Below are positions 11,592 through 23,706 of a DNA stretch of 64,000 nt, piece after piece. A program made the translations under genes and the position numbers. The stretch lies in NCBI GenBank assembly GCA_964019135.1, contig OZ025253.1:42042109-42106108 (forward strand), written 5' to 3'. The notes under the pieces are model-generated. The model made no database searches. It saw only the letters and a program-made list of their open reading frames with translations, and was not told where the DNA came from. The stretch's first letter is position 1; the number at the start of each line of letters is the position of its first letter. The stretch comes from Arenicola marina (lineage: Eukaryota > Annelida > Polychaeta > Arenicolidae).

Positions 11592-14500
11592 AGAGGACCA
11601 CCCTAACAGTACCACAGTAACATGACGACACTAACAGGACCACTGTAACATGACCGCAGTAACTGGACCACTGAAGCAGGATCACAGTAACAGGTCAAAA
11701 GTAACAGGACCACATAAACAGGACCACAGTAACAGGACCACAGTAATATAACAACAGTCAGTAACAGGACGAAAGTAACATGACCATATTAGTAGGATCA
11801 CAGTAACAGGACAGCAGTGTAACATGACCACAGTAATATGACGACAGTAACAGGACCATAGTCAGTAACAGGATGCCGTCACTAACAGGACCACTGCAAC
11901 AGGACCGCAGTAACTGGACCACTGAAGCCGGACCACAGCAACAAGAACACAGAAGAAGGACCACAGCAACAGAACCCGCAGTAACATGACGACACTAACA
12001 GGACCACTGCAACAGGACCGCAGTAACTGGACCACTGAAGCCGGACCACAGCAACAAGAACACAGAAGAAGGACCACAGCAACAGAACCCGCAGTAACAT
12101 GACGACACTAACAGGACCACTGTAACAGGGCCGCAGTAACTGGACCACTGAAGCAGGACCACAGAAACAGGACCGTAGTAACAAGACGGCAGCAACAGGA
12201 ACAATGTAACAGGACCACAGTAGCATGACGACTCTAACAGGACCACTGCAACAGGACCGCAGTAACTGGACCACTGAAGCCGGACCACAGCAACAAGAAC
12301 ACAGAAGAAGGACCACAGCAACAGAACCCGCAGTAACATGACGACACTAACAGGACCACTGTAACATGGCCGCAGTAACTGGACCACTGAAGCAGGACCA
12401 CAGAAACAGGACGGCTGTAACAGATTACCACATTAGTAGGAGCACAGCAACCGGTCCGCAGTAACAGGACCACATTGGTTGGACGACAGTAACATGACCA
12501 CATTAGTAGGATCACAGTAACAGAATCACAGTCACAGAATCACAGTCACAGAATCACAGTCAGTAACATAACTACAGTCAGTATGACGATCACTGAAACA
12601 GAACCACATAATCCGGACCACAATAACATAAGTACAGTAACCGGACCACAGTAACAGGAACAACGAAAGAGGACCACAGTAGCATGACGACACTAACAGG
12701 ACCACTGTAACAGGTCAACATTAACATGACCACAGTCAATGACAGGACCACAGTCAGTAACAGGACCACTGTAACAGGACCACTGAATCCGGACCACAGT
12801 AACATAACTACAGCAACAGTACCACACTAAAAGGACCACAGTAACATAATGACACTAACAGGCCCACCGTAACATGACCACAGTAGCATGACGACACTAA
12901 GAAGACCACAGCCGCAGGACGGCTGTAACAGGACCACATTAGTAGAAATACAGTAACAGGACCGCAGTAGCAGGACCACAGTAGTAGGGCCGCTGTAACA
13001 GAACCACTGTAACAGTACCACTGTAACGGGACCGCAGTAACGGGGCCACAATAAGAGTACCACATCAAAAGGACCACATTAGTAAAGCCACAGCCAGTAA
13101 CAGGGCCACAGTCAGTAACAGGACCACAATAACATAACCACATAAGTAGGATCTCAGTAACAGGACCACAGCCAGTAACAGGGCCAGAGTCAGTAACAGG
13201 ACCACAGTCAGTAAGAGGACCACAGTCAGTAATAGGACCACAGTCAGTAACAGGACCACAGTCAGTAATAGGACCACTGTAACAGGGCCACAGGATCCGG
13301 ACCACACTAACAGGACCACCGCAACAGGACCAGAGTAACAGGACCACAGTAGCATGACGACACTAACAGGACCACAGTAACATAACGACACTAAAATGAC
13401 TACAGTAACAGGACCACAGCCAGTAACAGGGCCAGAGTCAGTAACAGGACCACAGTCAGTAACAGGACCACAGTCAGTAATAGGACCACTGTAACAGGGC
13501 CACAGGATCCGGACCATACTAACAGGACCACAGTAACAGGACCACAGCCAGTAGCATGGCCACAGTCAGTAACAGGACCACAATAACATAACCACATTAG
13601 TAGGATCTCAGTAACAGGACCACAGCCAGTAACAGGACCACAGTCAGTAATAGGACCACAGTCAGTAATAGGACCACTGTAACAGGGCCACAGGATCCGG
13701 ACCACACTAACAGGACCACCGCAACAGGACCAGGGTAACAGGACCACAGTAGCATGACGACACTATCAGGACCACAGTAACATAACGACACTAACATGAC
13801 TACAGTAACAGAACCACATCCAGTAACAGGGCCACAGTCAGTAACAGGACCACAATCAGTAACAGGACCACAGCAACTGGGCCACAGTAACATGACGACA
13901 CTATGAGGACCACTGTAACAGAACCGCAGTAACATGACCGCAGTCAGTAGCAGGCCCACTGTACCAGGACCACAGAATCCGGACCACATTAACATAACCA
14001 CAGTAACAGGACCACAGTAACAGGACCACAGTAGCATGACGACACTAACAGGACCACAGAAACAGGGCCACAGTAACGTGACGACACTAACAGGACCACT
14101 GTAACAGGACCGCAGTAACAGGGTCACAATAACAGCACCACAGTAAAGGACCACATTAGTAGAGCCACAGCCAGTAACAGGGCCACAGTCAGTAACAGGA
14201 CCACAATAACAGGATCACATTAGTATGACCACAGTAATAGGAACACAGAAACAGGACCGCAGTAACAGGACCCTTGTAATAGGACCACATTAGTAGGAGC
14301 ATAGTGACCGGGCCACAGTAACACGACCACAGTGACAAGACAACGGTCAGTAACAGGACGACAGCAACATGACCACATTAGTAGGATCACAGTATCAGGA
14401 GAGCATTGCAACAGGACCACAGTAACAGGACCACACTCAGTAACATGATCACAGTCAGTAACAGGGCCACAGTCAGTAACAGAACCACTGTTACAGGGCC

Positions 14501-15190
14501 ACAGAATCCGGACCATAGTAGCATGACCACAGCAACAGGACCACAGTAACATGACGACACTAACAAGAACACAATAACATAACGACACTAACAGGACCCC
14601 ACTAACAGGACCACAGCAACAGGACCACAGGAGCATGACGACACTATCAGGACCACTGTAATAGGACATCAGAAACAGGACCACAGTTACAGAATCATTG
14701 AAGCAGGACCGTAGTCAGTAACAAAACCACTGTAACACGACCACAGTAACATGACTACAGTAACAGAACCACAGTAACAGGACCACATTAGTAGAACCAC
14801 AGTAACATGACCGCAGAAACAGGACCACATTAACAAGAACGCAGTAACATTTCCGCCGTAACAGGACCACAGTGACATGACAACACTGTCAGGACCACTG
14901 TAATAGGACCGCAGAAACAGGACCACAGTAACAGAAGAACTGAAGCAGGTCCGCAGTCAGCGACAGAACCAATGTAACACGACCACAGTAACAGGACTAC
15001 AGTAACAAGACCATAGCAACAGGACCACAGTAACAGGACAACAATAACAGGACCACAGTAGCGGGGCCAAAGTAACAACAGGAGAACGATAGGATTGCCA
15101 CTGTAACATTACTGCAATAGTACATTAACCCCGGCCAAGGCGTCGCAGTAAGAGGAACAAATTAACTAACCACAGTGACAGAGCAAGTCT
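11592..15190. repeat. 3.6-kb minisatellite, 14-bp unit
   Basis: The core unit is AACAGGACCACAGT with many variants (CATGACGACACT, AGTCAGT insertions). Eight-unit blocks recur: a ~112-bp segment at about 11886 is repeated at 11999 and again near 12237. Cysteine- and valine-rich minus-strand frames (up to 185 codons, SCYCGPVTVVLL pattern) are by-products, since three 14-bp units make 42 bp. The array lies inside a LINE reverse transcriptase frame. Confidence 0.95.
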
Positions 15191-15290
15191 CCTCTGGTTC
15201 TTTACCAATCATGAACATGTTTCAAAAATATTCCGAGCAACTTTTCCATAAGCCTGTGCTCATTATGATAATTTATAAACCAGATACAGT
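15191..15290 (+). mobile_element. LINE reverse transcriptase fragment, right part
   Basis: The frame starting near 15196 reads SLPIMNMFQKYSEQLFHK. This fits the segment that follows NYRPIS in CR1/L2-type reverse transcriptases (typical form LLPxxSKIFEKxxxxRL). The position directly after the array and the matching strand make it the likely continuation of 11270-11591. The match is short, so confidence is moderate. A stop follows near 15298. Confidence 0.5.
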
Positions 15291-15497
15291 TGATACATAG
15301 ATATTACCTTTCATTGTCCTGTGTCTATGACAATAACCTAGTAACTGAATGTGAAGAAATGGGTGAATAGAAGAATACAAATTGTTCTTGTTTTTTCGGC
15401 GGGTGCTGGTAATTTGCGGGTATAATAAACTTTCTAAGCCGAGTGCATCGTTTCCTGCTAGTGACATTGGAAATATATTTGACAGAGACAACTGAGT

Positions 15498-15640
15498 GTG
15501 CGTGCTATCTCACAAATGTTGTATCGGGGTATCGAACATCACAGTAAGAACAGTTTCTCTAAACTATCTTTCAATTGGTTATTTACACAATGGCTGGCAT
15601 TCGCAGACCAGTGGGAGTCTGCCTTGCTAGAGCTTTGTCG
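15498..15640 (+). repeat. dispersed direct repeat, copy 1 (partner 16455-16600)
   Basis: TGTTGTATCGGGGTATC, TTTACACAATGGCTG and CGCAGACCAGTGGGAGTCTG recur in the same order at 16455-16600. Similarity is about 80 percent by eye over 145 bp. Confidence 0.75.
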
Positions 15641-15884
15641 ACTATTTGAGGTGAAGGTGGAGGAGAAACCTAAATCGAGACATAGGTTCATGCGTAGATT
15701 TGCAATATCCCGGTGCTGTTAACAGGCACACAACTCAACTGGCCCACATTTTCAGTGGGTTTGGGGAATGGGGGCGGAGGGGTGGGGACATACAGAATTA
15801 GTTTCATAGTCAGAGGACATTTTTTATAGACATCAGAGCCCCTTGCTTTGGAAGCTTATATATTAGCCGGGGAAAAAAACTAAA

Positions 15885-16215
15885 CTGCGCGTGCAGATTG
15901 CAGAAACTCCGAACAAAAAAGTTAACATGTACGTACAAATTGCTGCACTGTGCCACCATTTTGTTAATTTGTAATTAATTTTGTTATTGCTGAACAGTAC
16001 GTACAGATTACTGAAATGTACGTACATATAAGTGAAATGTACGAACAGATTACTAAGATGCACGTACATATTGCTAAGTTGTACGTACGGACTACCAAAA
16101 TGTAATAACAGATTACGAAACCCTCTGCACAAAATATATAATATGTACGTTCAAATTATTAAACCGCGCAGATTGCTAATCTCTACGTACAGATTACTGA
16201 ACTACACGAACATGT
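15885..16215. repeat. degenerate ~21-bp minisatellite
   Basis: Units built on ATGTACGTACAGATTACTGA, with considerable decay. The minus-strand frame reading MYVHLSN-like heptads is a repeat by-product. The array lies between the two copies of the 145-bp direct repeat. Confidence 0.75.
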
Positions 16216-16454
16216 GGCCAAATGTAATATCAAATCTCTACTGAATTATGTTGTATAACTGACCTAGTTTTGGCCTTGGTTCCGGACGACTGTCCAGACG
16301 ACGGCTCGTCTGCGTATGTCTGGTCGACCAGCGGTTGACGTTGTGAATCGCTGAATAGCGAGGGCAAATATTCAATGAAGGGCAAACACCCCCATTATAT
16401 AGTATGCATAATGGCAAAGTACGCTGTAAGTCACTCACACAGAAACCTGAGCAG

Positions 16455-16600
16455 CTGTATCATCTCAGATATGTTGTATCGGGGCATCAAAAATCATAGC
16501 AATAATATGATCAGATTTTCCCAAAATATGTTTGCGCCATTTACACAATGGCTGACATACGCAGACCAGTAGGAGTCTGCTTTGCCAGGGCTTTACTGAA
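16455..16600 (+). repeat. dispersed direct repeat, copy 2 (partner 15498-15640)
   Basis: Same ordered blocks as copy 1, for example TGTTGTATCGGGGCATC and CGCAGACCAGTAGGAGTCTG. Confidence 0.75.
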
Positions 16601-17309
16601 TAAGTTTAGGCATTATATGCGTAACTTAGTTGTTTCATGCAAAATAAAGGTTTATTTGTCAGATTGGGTGTGCGTGGGGGTTTCTGTAGTAGCTGGATAC
16701 AAATATGTTTTCATTAGGTACGAGTAGGCAAAGATTACCTTTGATTGAATGATTAAAGATTAAAGACGTATATATACCGTCGAATCCATTTTCCCATGTC
16801 TATTATTAATTGTCCCCGGATTAGATGTCACATATAAATGACGCCCTGTAGACGAAAAATCTATCGAAATTGTGTAGATAAGTAACCTATGACAGTGAGA
16901 TAAAATTAGGTCTCTCTATCTTGCGCGCATGTGCATTGAGAAAATTCATATGTAAACCTGGTAATTATACATTAAACCATTACATAGTTGATATAATGTT
17001 GGCCTCACCGCATATCCTTACTTGACAGTTCTGCAATTTAGCAGGTGTGTTTTCATTCACATTCACATTCATCAATTTATTTGTCTAACCTACCCAAGCT
17101 GACGCAACTCCATGGAACAAATACCGAACATGCATTAAAGCTTCATTTGCAAAATCAATACTGGTAAACATTGGATCATTGATATTATGGATATGTGCTT
17201 TCCGTTAATCCGATACCAGGTACAATATAACATATAAGACCAAGTGTACCCCTCTGTTCGCCGCCCCCACCTCTCCCCAGTTGCAGCTATTAATGGCAGA
17301 ACATGTTGA
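16601..17309. other. unassigned sequence
   Basis: AT-rich, with no supported gene or repeat. Confidence 0.4.
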
Positions 17310-19142
17310 ACCCATTGCGACCAGTGGCCGGTCACTCATCGCGACAAGTGGTCGGTCACCCATCGCGACCAGTGGCCGGTCACCCATCGCGACCAGTGGC
17401 CGGTCACCCATCGCGACCAGTGGCCGGTCACCCATCGCGACCAGTGGCCGGTCACCCATCGCGACTAGTGGCCGGTCACCTTTCGCGACCAGCGGCCGGT
17501 CACCCATCGCGACTAGTGGCCGGTCACCTTTCGCGACCAGCGGCCGGTCACCCATCGCGACCAGTGGGCGGTCACTCATCGCGACCAGTGGCCGTTCACT
17601 CATCGCGACCAGTGGTCGGTCACCCATCGCAACCAGTGGCCGGTCACCCATCGCGACCAGTGGCCGGTCACCCATCGCGACCAGTGGCCGGTCACCCATC
17701 GCGACCAGTGGCCGGTCACCCATCGCGACCAGCGGCCGGTCGCTCATCGCGACCAGTGGTCGGTCACTCATCGCGGCCAGCGGCCGGTCACTCATCGCGA
17801 CCAGTGGCCGGTCACCCATCGCGACCAGTGGCCGGTCACCTTTCGCGACCAGCGGCCGGTCACCCATCGCGACCAGCGGCCGGTCCCTCATCGCGACCAG
17901 TGGCCGGTCACTCATTGCGACCAGTGGCCGGTCACCCATCGCGACAAGTGGCCGGTCACTCATCGCGACCAGCGGCCGGTCACCCATCGCGACCAGTGGT
18001 GGGTCCCCCATCGCGACCAGTGGTCGGTCACCCATCGCGAACAGCGGCTGGTCACCCATTACAACCAGCGGCCGGTCACCCATCGCGACCAGTGGCCGGT
18101 CACCCATCGCGACTAGTGGTTGGTCACCAATCGCGACCAGTGGCCTGTCACTCATCGCGACCAGTGGTCGGTCACCCATCGCGACCAGCGGCCGGTCACT
18201 CATCGCGACCAGTGTTCGGTGACTCATCGCGACAAATGGCCGGTCACCTATCGCGACCAGTGGCCGGTCACCCATCGCGACCAGCGGCCGGTCGCCCATC
18301 GCGACCAGTGGCCGGTCACCCATCGGTCACCCATCGCGACCAACGGCTGGTCACTCATTACAACCAGCGGCCGGTCACCCATCGCGACCAGTGGCCGGTC
18401 ACCCATCGCGACCAGTGGCCGGTGACTCATCGCGACCAGTGGCCGGTCACCCATCGCGACCAGTGGCCGGTCACCCATCGCGACTAGTGGCCGGTCACCT
18501 TTCGCGACCAGTGGCCGGTCACCTTCCGCGACTAGTGGCCGGTCACCCATCGCGACCAGTGGCCGGTCACCCATCGCGACTAGTGGCCGGTCACCTTTCG
18601 CGACCAGCGGCCGGTCACCCATCGCGACCAGCGGGCGGTCACTCATCGCGACCAGTGGCCGGTCACTCATCGCGACCAGTGGCCGGTCCCCCATCGCGAC
18701 CAGTGGCCGGTCACCCATCGCGACCAGTGGCCGGTCACCCATCGCGACCAGTGGCCGGTCACCCATCGCGACCAGTGGCCGGTCACCCATCGCGACCAGT
18801 GGCCGGTCACCTTTCACGACCAGCGGCCGGTCACCCATCGCGACCAGCGGCCGGTCCCTCATCGCGACCAGTGGCCGGTCACTCATTGCGACCAGTGGCC
18901 GGTCACCCAATCGCGACCAGTGGCCGGTCACCCATCGCGACCAGTATTTGGTCCCCCATCGCGACTAGTGGTCGGTCACTCATCGCGACCAGTGGCCGGT
19001 CACCCATCGCGACCAGCGGCCGGTCACCCATCGCGACCAGCGGCCGGTCATCCATCGCGACCAGTGTTCGGTCACCCATCGCGACTAGTGGTCGGTCACT
19101 AATCGCGACCAGTGGCCGGTCACCCATTACAACCAGCGGTAA
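17310..19142. repeat. 24-bp minisatellite, locus B, about 76 units
   Basis: Unit core GGCCGGTCACCCATCGCGAC plus CAGT. The unit is eight codons, so several frames stay open: MGDRPLVA on the minus strand (372 and 227 codons) and ATSGRSPI or RPVAGHPS on the plus strand (313 and 394 codons). Marker variants (CCTTTCGCGAC, CTCATTGCGAC, ATTACAACCAG) recur in the same order roughly 1 kb apart, indicating block duplication inside the array. Each unit holds TCGCGA and overlapping GGTC/GACC half-sites. Confidence 0.97.
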
Positions 19143-19429
19143 GGGGGTTAATCGGTCACTGGACTTCAATAGTCCATGACATCCGCTTACTATCCAAAAT
19201 GTACCAAACCATGTTTTTACGGGGTGGCTTAGCTATCTTTTTACCCCATAAGCAGCAACGTATTTTGACGAAAAGGCCCGGGGGGGGGGGGGGGCACTAC
19301 ATTTTGTCAGGTACGTGTATATACATATGTGTCGCCCAAATGACCCTTTTTTTCGTCTTTTTTCTCTCGATCCTCGGAGAAGAAATCTAAGAGGGAACCA
19401 GAAAATGTCAATAGGGGGTGGGCGGTTTC

Positions 19430-19575
19430 AGGGTCGGATCCAGATATGCTGGATAGGGGGAGGGGCGGTTATTGTTTTCATATGTTAAATGGTCTAAATT
19501 ATATAAATTTCGGCCCTAAAAAGGGGGGGGGGCTGGGTCGCCCCCCTCCCCTGGATCCGCCCCTGGATCCGCCCC
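19430..19575. repeat. MITE-like dispersed repeat with opposed GGATCC ends
   Basis: The repeat begins GGGTCGGATCCAGA and ends CCCTGGATCCGCCCC. The body has CTAAATTATATAAATTTCGG and a G run, and a comparable body occurs at 41490-41720 (GGCCTAAATTTTTGC). The inverted ends and lack of coding sequence suggest a non-autonomous DNA element. Confidence 0.5.
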
Positions 19576-19640
19576 TACTACTGTAAAACGATCTGTTAGA
19601 GGGTCGCAGCTAGGCCGGCACGCCCGGGAGGGGTGGTGCG
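19562..19640 (+). repeat. repeat segment duplicated at 20113-20200
   Basis: GATCCGCCCCTACTACTGTA followed by a diverged GATCTGTTAGAGGGTCG is matched at 20113-20200 by the same first block followed by ATTTGTTAGGGGGGTCG, about 545 bp downstream. Confidence 0.6.
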
Positions 19641-19669
19641 CAAGCCACATTGGGGTGTTACGCCCAGTT

Positions 19670-20430
19670 AGAAGAGAGGAGAGACATCGAGACAGGGAAG
19701 GGGGGCATCCCAAGTTAGAGGAGAGGGGCATTCCAAGTTAGGGGAGGGGGACACTTTAAGTTCGGAGAGGGAGACACCCTGAGATAGGCAGGACGGACAC
19801 TCACAGTTTGGATGGTACCTCGAGTTATTGGAGGGAATACACCGCAAGTTGGGGCGGTACCCAAAGTTAGGTGAGGGGAGACATCCAAAATTCCCCAAGA
19901 TAGGAGAGGGTAGACACCCGAAGTTGGGTTGTTAGCCTAAGTCGGGGAGACATCCCAAATTCGGATGGTACCCCATGATAGCGGAGGGGAGACGCCAGTT
20001 AGGGGAGGGGAGACTCCCCAAATTAGAGGAGGGGAGACGCCCCAAATTAGGGGAGGGGAGACACCCCAAATTAGGAGGTGCCCCGAGTGCACCCCCCACC
20101 CCCGTTTTCAAATTCCTAGATCCGCCCCTACTACTGTAGAGATATTTGTTAGGGGGGTCGTAGGCCGACACAGAGATGGGGAGGGAGGTGCACACGCCAA
20201 GTTCGGGCGCTACCCAACGTTAGGAGAGAGAACATCGTAGGTTAGCGGAGGGGGCACACCCTAAGTTGGGGTGGTACGCCCTGTTTGGGGACATTCAAAA
20301 TTCGGTGCTGCCCCGAAATAGGGGAGGGGAAACACTCCAAGGCAGGGGAGCGGAGAGACCCCAAGTTAGGGGTGGTACCCCAAGTTTGGGAAGGCGAGAG
20401 GCCCCAAGCGGGTGTGACCCTCATTTGGGG
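19670..20430. repeat. G-rich minisatellite, ~25-30-bp unit
   Basis: Units built on CAAGTTAGGGGAGGGGAGAC with variable spacers. The array is interrupted by the MITE-like piece at 20105-20200. Confidence 0.8.
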
Positions 20431-21017
20431 TCCCTTATTAAAGATTATGTAGAAGCTTTAATATTAAATAATTTGTGTTTGTTGTAATGAGGTTTAAATA
20501 ACACCTCATTACATATAGTAGGCGAAGGGTACGCAGGTCTTAATTCGTGGTAGGGATCCCAGTTATAACGCTTCTTTTCCACTTCGTGTTAGGACAAATA
20601 CGTATTCTATTCTAGTGTTACAGGGGTAGGGTAAACCACCCCCGTAAAAATATGTTCTAATCCTTAGATTTCGGTAGATTTTGAAAATGATATTCACAGA
20701 TACATAAGGAATGAGAAAAAACAGGTTTGATTACTATTGCAATTTGTTTCGGGTTGACCCTGGATTCAGCACCAGCTGCCCGGACTAAAAGGGATGGGCA
20801 GTTTTATACCCATAGAAGCGCTTGCTTGCCTGAGGGGGGTTTAGGCTCCCCCCCCCCCATCCCCAGTTATTCGCCCACCACCGCTGTGGTCCCCCCCCCC
20901 ACCCACGCACACACCCTCGGGCCGTGGGTCGACGCAACAAGTTACGACTAGAATGCAGGCATGCCGGAACGTGTCCTTAAATGTCAGAGTAGCATCCACC
21001 TCAACAAAGACACTTAC
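20431..21017. other. unassigned sequence
   Basis: No supported gene. C-rich stretches lie at 20849-20902. Confidence 0.4.
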
Positions 21018-21079
21018 CGCGCCGACTCTGTCTTGGGTCGAGACCTCTTCGTCAAACACGCACCCATTCTTGCCAAGTC
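21018..21079 (-). CDS. candidate 62-nt internal exon, protein unknown
   Basis: On the minus strand a pyrimidine-rich acceptor (TTTCACTTCTACTACAG) precedes 62 nt that end at a strong donor, GCG followed by GTAAGT. The only sensible frame reads LGKNGCVFDEEVSTQDRVGA with no stop. This combination of strong splice sites and ordinary amino-acid composition is unlike the repeat-derived frames around it. I do not recognise the family and see no neighbouring exon. It could be chance or a relic. Confidence 0.35.
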
Positions 21080-21507
21080 CTGTAGTAGAAGTGAAAGGAA
21101 GACGTACTAAAGAATATAACAAAAACACGATTCTTCTCATGGTATGTATCAACCAGACAGATAAATGAAGTTTGTGTACTGTGTAATGCTCAGATGTTGA
21201 ATGCATTGCTTACGCTAGTTCCTACTGTGATCCTGACATAACAATATGTACAATAGCGAGAAAGATATTTCCCGCTTCGACCAGAGGCACCCACATAGAC
21301 CTGCTTGTTCCCTATCCGTCAACTAGCTCTGTAATGACAATGAAGCAGACACGGTGACTGTATTGTTTTCGAGTTACTTCTATGGATAATTGTGCAAGAA
21401 CCACCAAAATTACAATATTTGCCGGCTAATACGCTTATATCAGTCGATTAAATATATTTTAATAATAAATAAAGCGTCAACATTTGACTCGATCAGGATT
21501 ACATGTC
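21080..21507. other. unassigned sequence
   Basis: Nothing supported. Confidence 0.4.
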
Positions 21508-21652
21508 TTATGCGGGATTGTCCCCCATGCGGAGACGTCCCCCCTGTATCTATCATAATGGCACCGTACGCACACATGGAGCGGAGAGGGTCTCAATATC
21601 ATGTATTGTACATGAGGGGGACAGCTACGCATGGGGGGACACTTCCGCATGC
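21508..21652. repeat. imperfect inverted repeat, ~37-bp arms
   Basis: The left arm near 21509-21545 (ATGCGGGATTGTCCCCCATG and onward) pairs with the reverse complement of 21615-21651 (ATGCGGAAGTGTCCCCCCAT and onward) around a ~70-bp spacer. It may be a small MITE or hairpin. No coding content. Confidence 0.55.
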
Positions 21653-22124
21653 CACACCGGCCATTTTGGTTGTAGTGTTTGTGCTGCTGTATCCCTTACC
21701 TTTTTATGAAGGCGTTGATGTCAGATCTTGCGTCAGGAAGCTGAGTTTCTTGTCTTCGCCGGCTTCACTGTTTGTCGGTCCTCTCCTCTGTCGTCTTCCC
21801 GGAGTGTGGGGCGTCTGTATGTGTCAAATATATTGTGCTGCTGTCACAAGGAGTTAACATACAGAATATGGTGCGATTATCTTCACTTCCTCCGTCGTTA
21901 AACCGCGTGAGACGACTGAGATTATACAACTGCTTCCTCTCTTCCTCGCGTCCTACCAGCCGCCTGTCTCTGAGTGAGCATCGACTGCCGTTAGCGGCGA
22001 TATATATGACACCAGAGCCCATCACGTGTCAAGAGCTTTATCGCCCCTTGGACTGAGATAACATCGCAATATATATATATATATGCCCCAACACAAGGGT
22101 GGGGTTCCATATGGGGGGACTTAA
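21653..22124. other. unassigned sequence
   Basis: Overlapping short open frames on both strands (21765-22056) have no recognisable motif. A short TA run lies at 22068-22084. Confidence 0.4.
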
Positions 22125-22590
22125 AACGGTTCTAGGACAACTCCCCCCCGGAAAATCCCCCCCCCCCGGACAACTCCTCCCCGGACAATTCCTCCCTATG
22201 ACAACTCCCCCCGGACAATTCCCCCCTAGGACAATCCCCCCCCGGACAATTCCCCCCCGGACAATTCCCCCCTAGGACAAGTCGCCCCCGGACAACTCCC
22301 GCCTAGGACAAGTCCCCCCCGGACAAGTCCCACCCGGACAACTTCACCCCGGACAATTCCCCCCGGACAATTCCCCCCGGACAATTCCCCCCGGACAATT
22401 CCCCCCTGGGAAAACTTCCCCCCCCCGGACATCTCCCCTCTACGAGACAACTTCCCCCCAGACAATTCCCCCCCAGTCAGTCCCCCCCCCGCACTACAAT
22501 CCCCCACCTGGAAAATGTTCCCCTTGGGCCAGTCCCCCCCGGCAAGTTGCCCCCGGACAATAGCCCCCTGGACGATAACCACCCCCTGGA
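22125..22590. repeat. C-rich minisatellite, ~14-bp unit
   Basis: Core unit GGACAATTCCCCCC with AACTCC and AGTCCC variants. The reverse complement of the same unit makes the array at 24500-24950, and both orientations occur in the foldback at 23707-24293. The glycine-rich minus frames are by-products. Confidence 0.9.
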
Positions 22591-23706
22591 AACACACACC
22601 CACAAACGGACAAGCCCCCCCCCTCCCTCCCTTTCTCCTTCCGACACGTAGGAATACTTCGGGAGGACATCCGGGAGGAATAGACACTGGCAGTCATGGC
22701 AACGTTTATGGTGGTTAATTATTTGAACACTTTCGACATGAACTGGAATATATAGTCAATAGCTGCAATTAAAAAAAATACTTCAGTCTCAGATGGGCAC
22801 ATCGAGAGAAATTCCAGATTTCTGCTCCGGGGATTGAGAGAAAAATGGCGGAAAAAGGGGTCCTTTGGGCGGCACATATGTATATACCTAAATACATCTA
22901 GTGCCCCCCCCCTTCCCCGCCAATGGGGTGCGTGTGGTGCATGAGAAAATATGTATTTCTATCCAACTTGGCACGCCATGTGCGCAGCCATGAGTGAGGG
23001 AACACCCATATAAAAAATTATAGGCTTCTGCCCACGTTGTGACCAAAAGTCATATGGTGAACCAAGTTTACTTCCGTCCAAACCAAACTGTATTCTATGT
23101 AACACATTTACTTACTAAAGTACCTAAAGTGCATATGGTCAATGAAAGTTACTTTCGTCTTGACGACTAAGCGACTGCCGAGGTGGGGGGGGGGGGGGGG
23201 GGGAGGGGGTGCGGGACACTTTGTATAGCTAGGTAAACAAATACGTATCACACAAATAACACTATTTTTCACCTTTTCTTCTTTCCCCGGAGCAGAAACC
23301 TGCATTTTCCCTCGATGTCGTATGTACCCATTATCTCTATCATCAAACATGAAAAGAATGCCGGTGTCTAGTTGGATGCCTTCTAAACCAAACATTTCTC
23401 TCCCGATGACAACAAAATGGCGTATTTTATATTCTCTGGCTCTCATAGGACCACTATCGTATGGGCGGCATACCCGCACCATCATAAACGTAGTGCCCCC
23501 CAAGGCCTCTAGCATAAAGGAGCACGCGCCGGCTGTGACGTCCACTGTCCATTGTGGTGTGGTGTGGGGTGGGGTGGGGTGAGGTGGGGGGGGGGTGAGG
23601 TGAAGGGCGGGGGGTGCACGCTTCTCTTCGAAGCGCTATCGCGCCAAACACAATGCGTTTTTAGCAAGGATGGTGTATATTATACACCATAATTGGTCTT
23701 AGCAAG
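22591..23706. other. unassigned sequence with long G run
   Basis: No supported gene. It contains a G tract of about 18 bases near 23185 and GT/GGGGT-rich sequence at 23555-23620. Confidence 0.4.

Noticed and set aside
11758-15078. Cysteine/valine-rich minus-strand frames up to 185 codons
   Set aside because: Periodic products of the 14-bp array; many overlap in different frames.
11592-15190. CRISPR-like array
   Set aside because: Units are contiguous without unique spacers, and the context is a eukaryotic genome.
17205-19179. Long MGDRPLVA, ATSGRSPI and RPVAGHPS frames
   Set aside because: All arise from a 24-bp unit without stops. Four registers are open at once.
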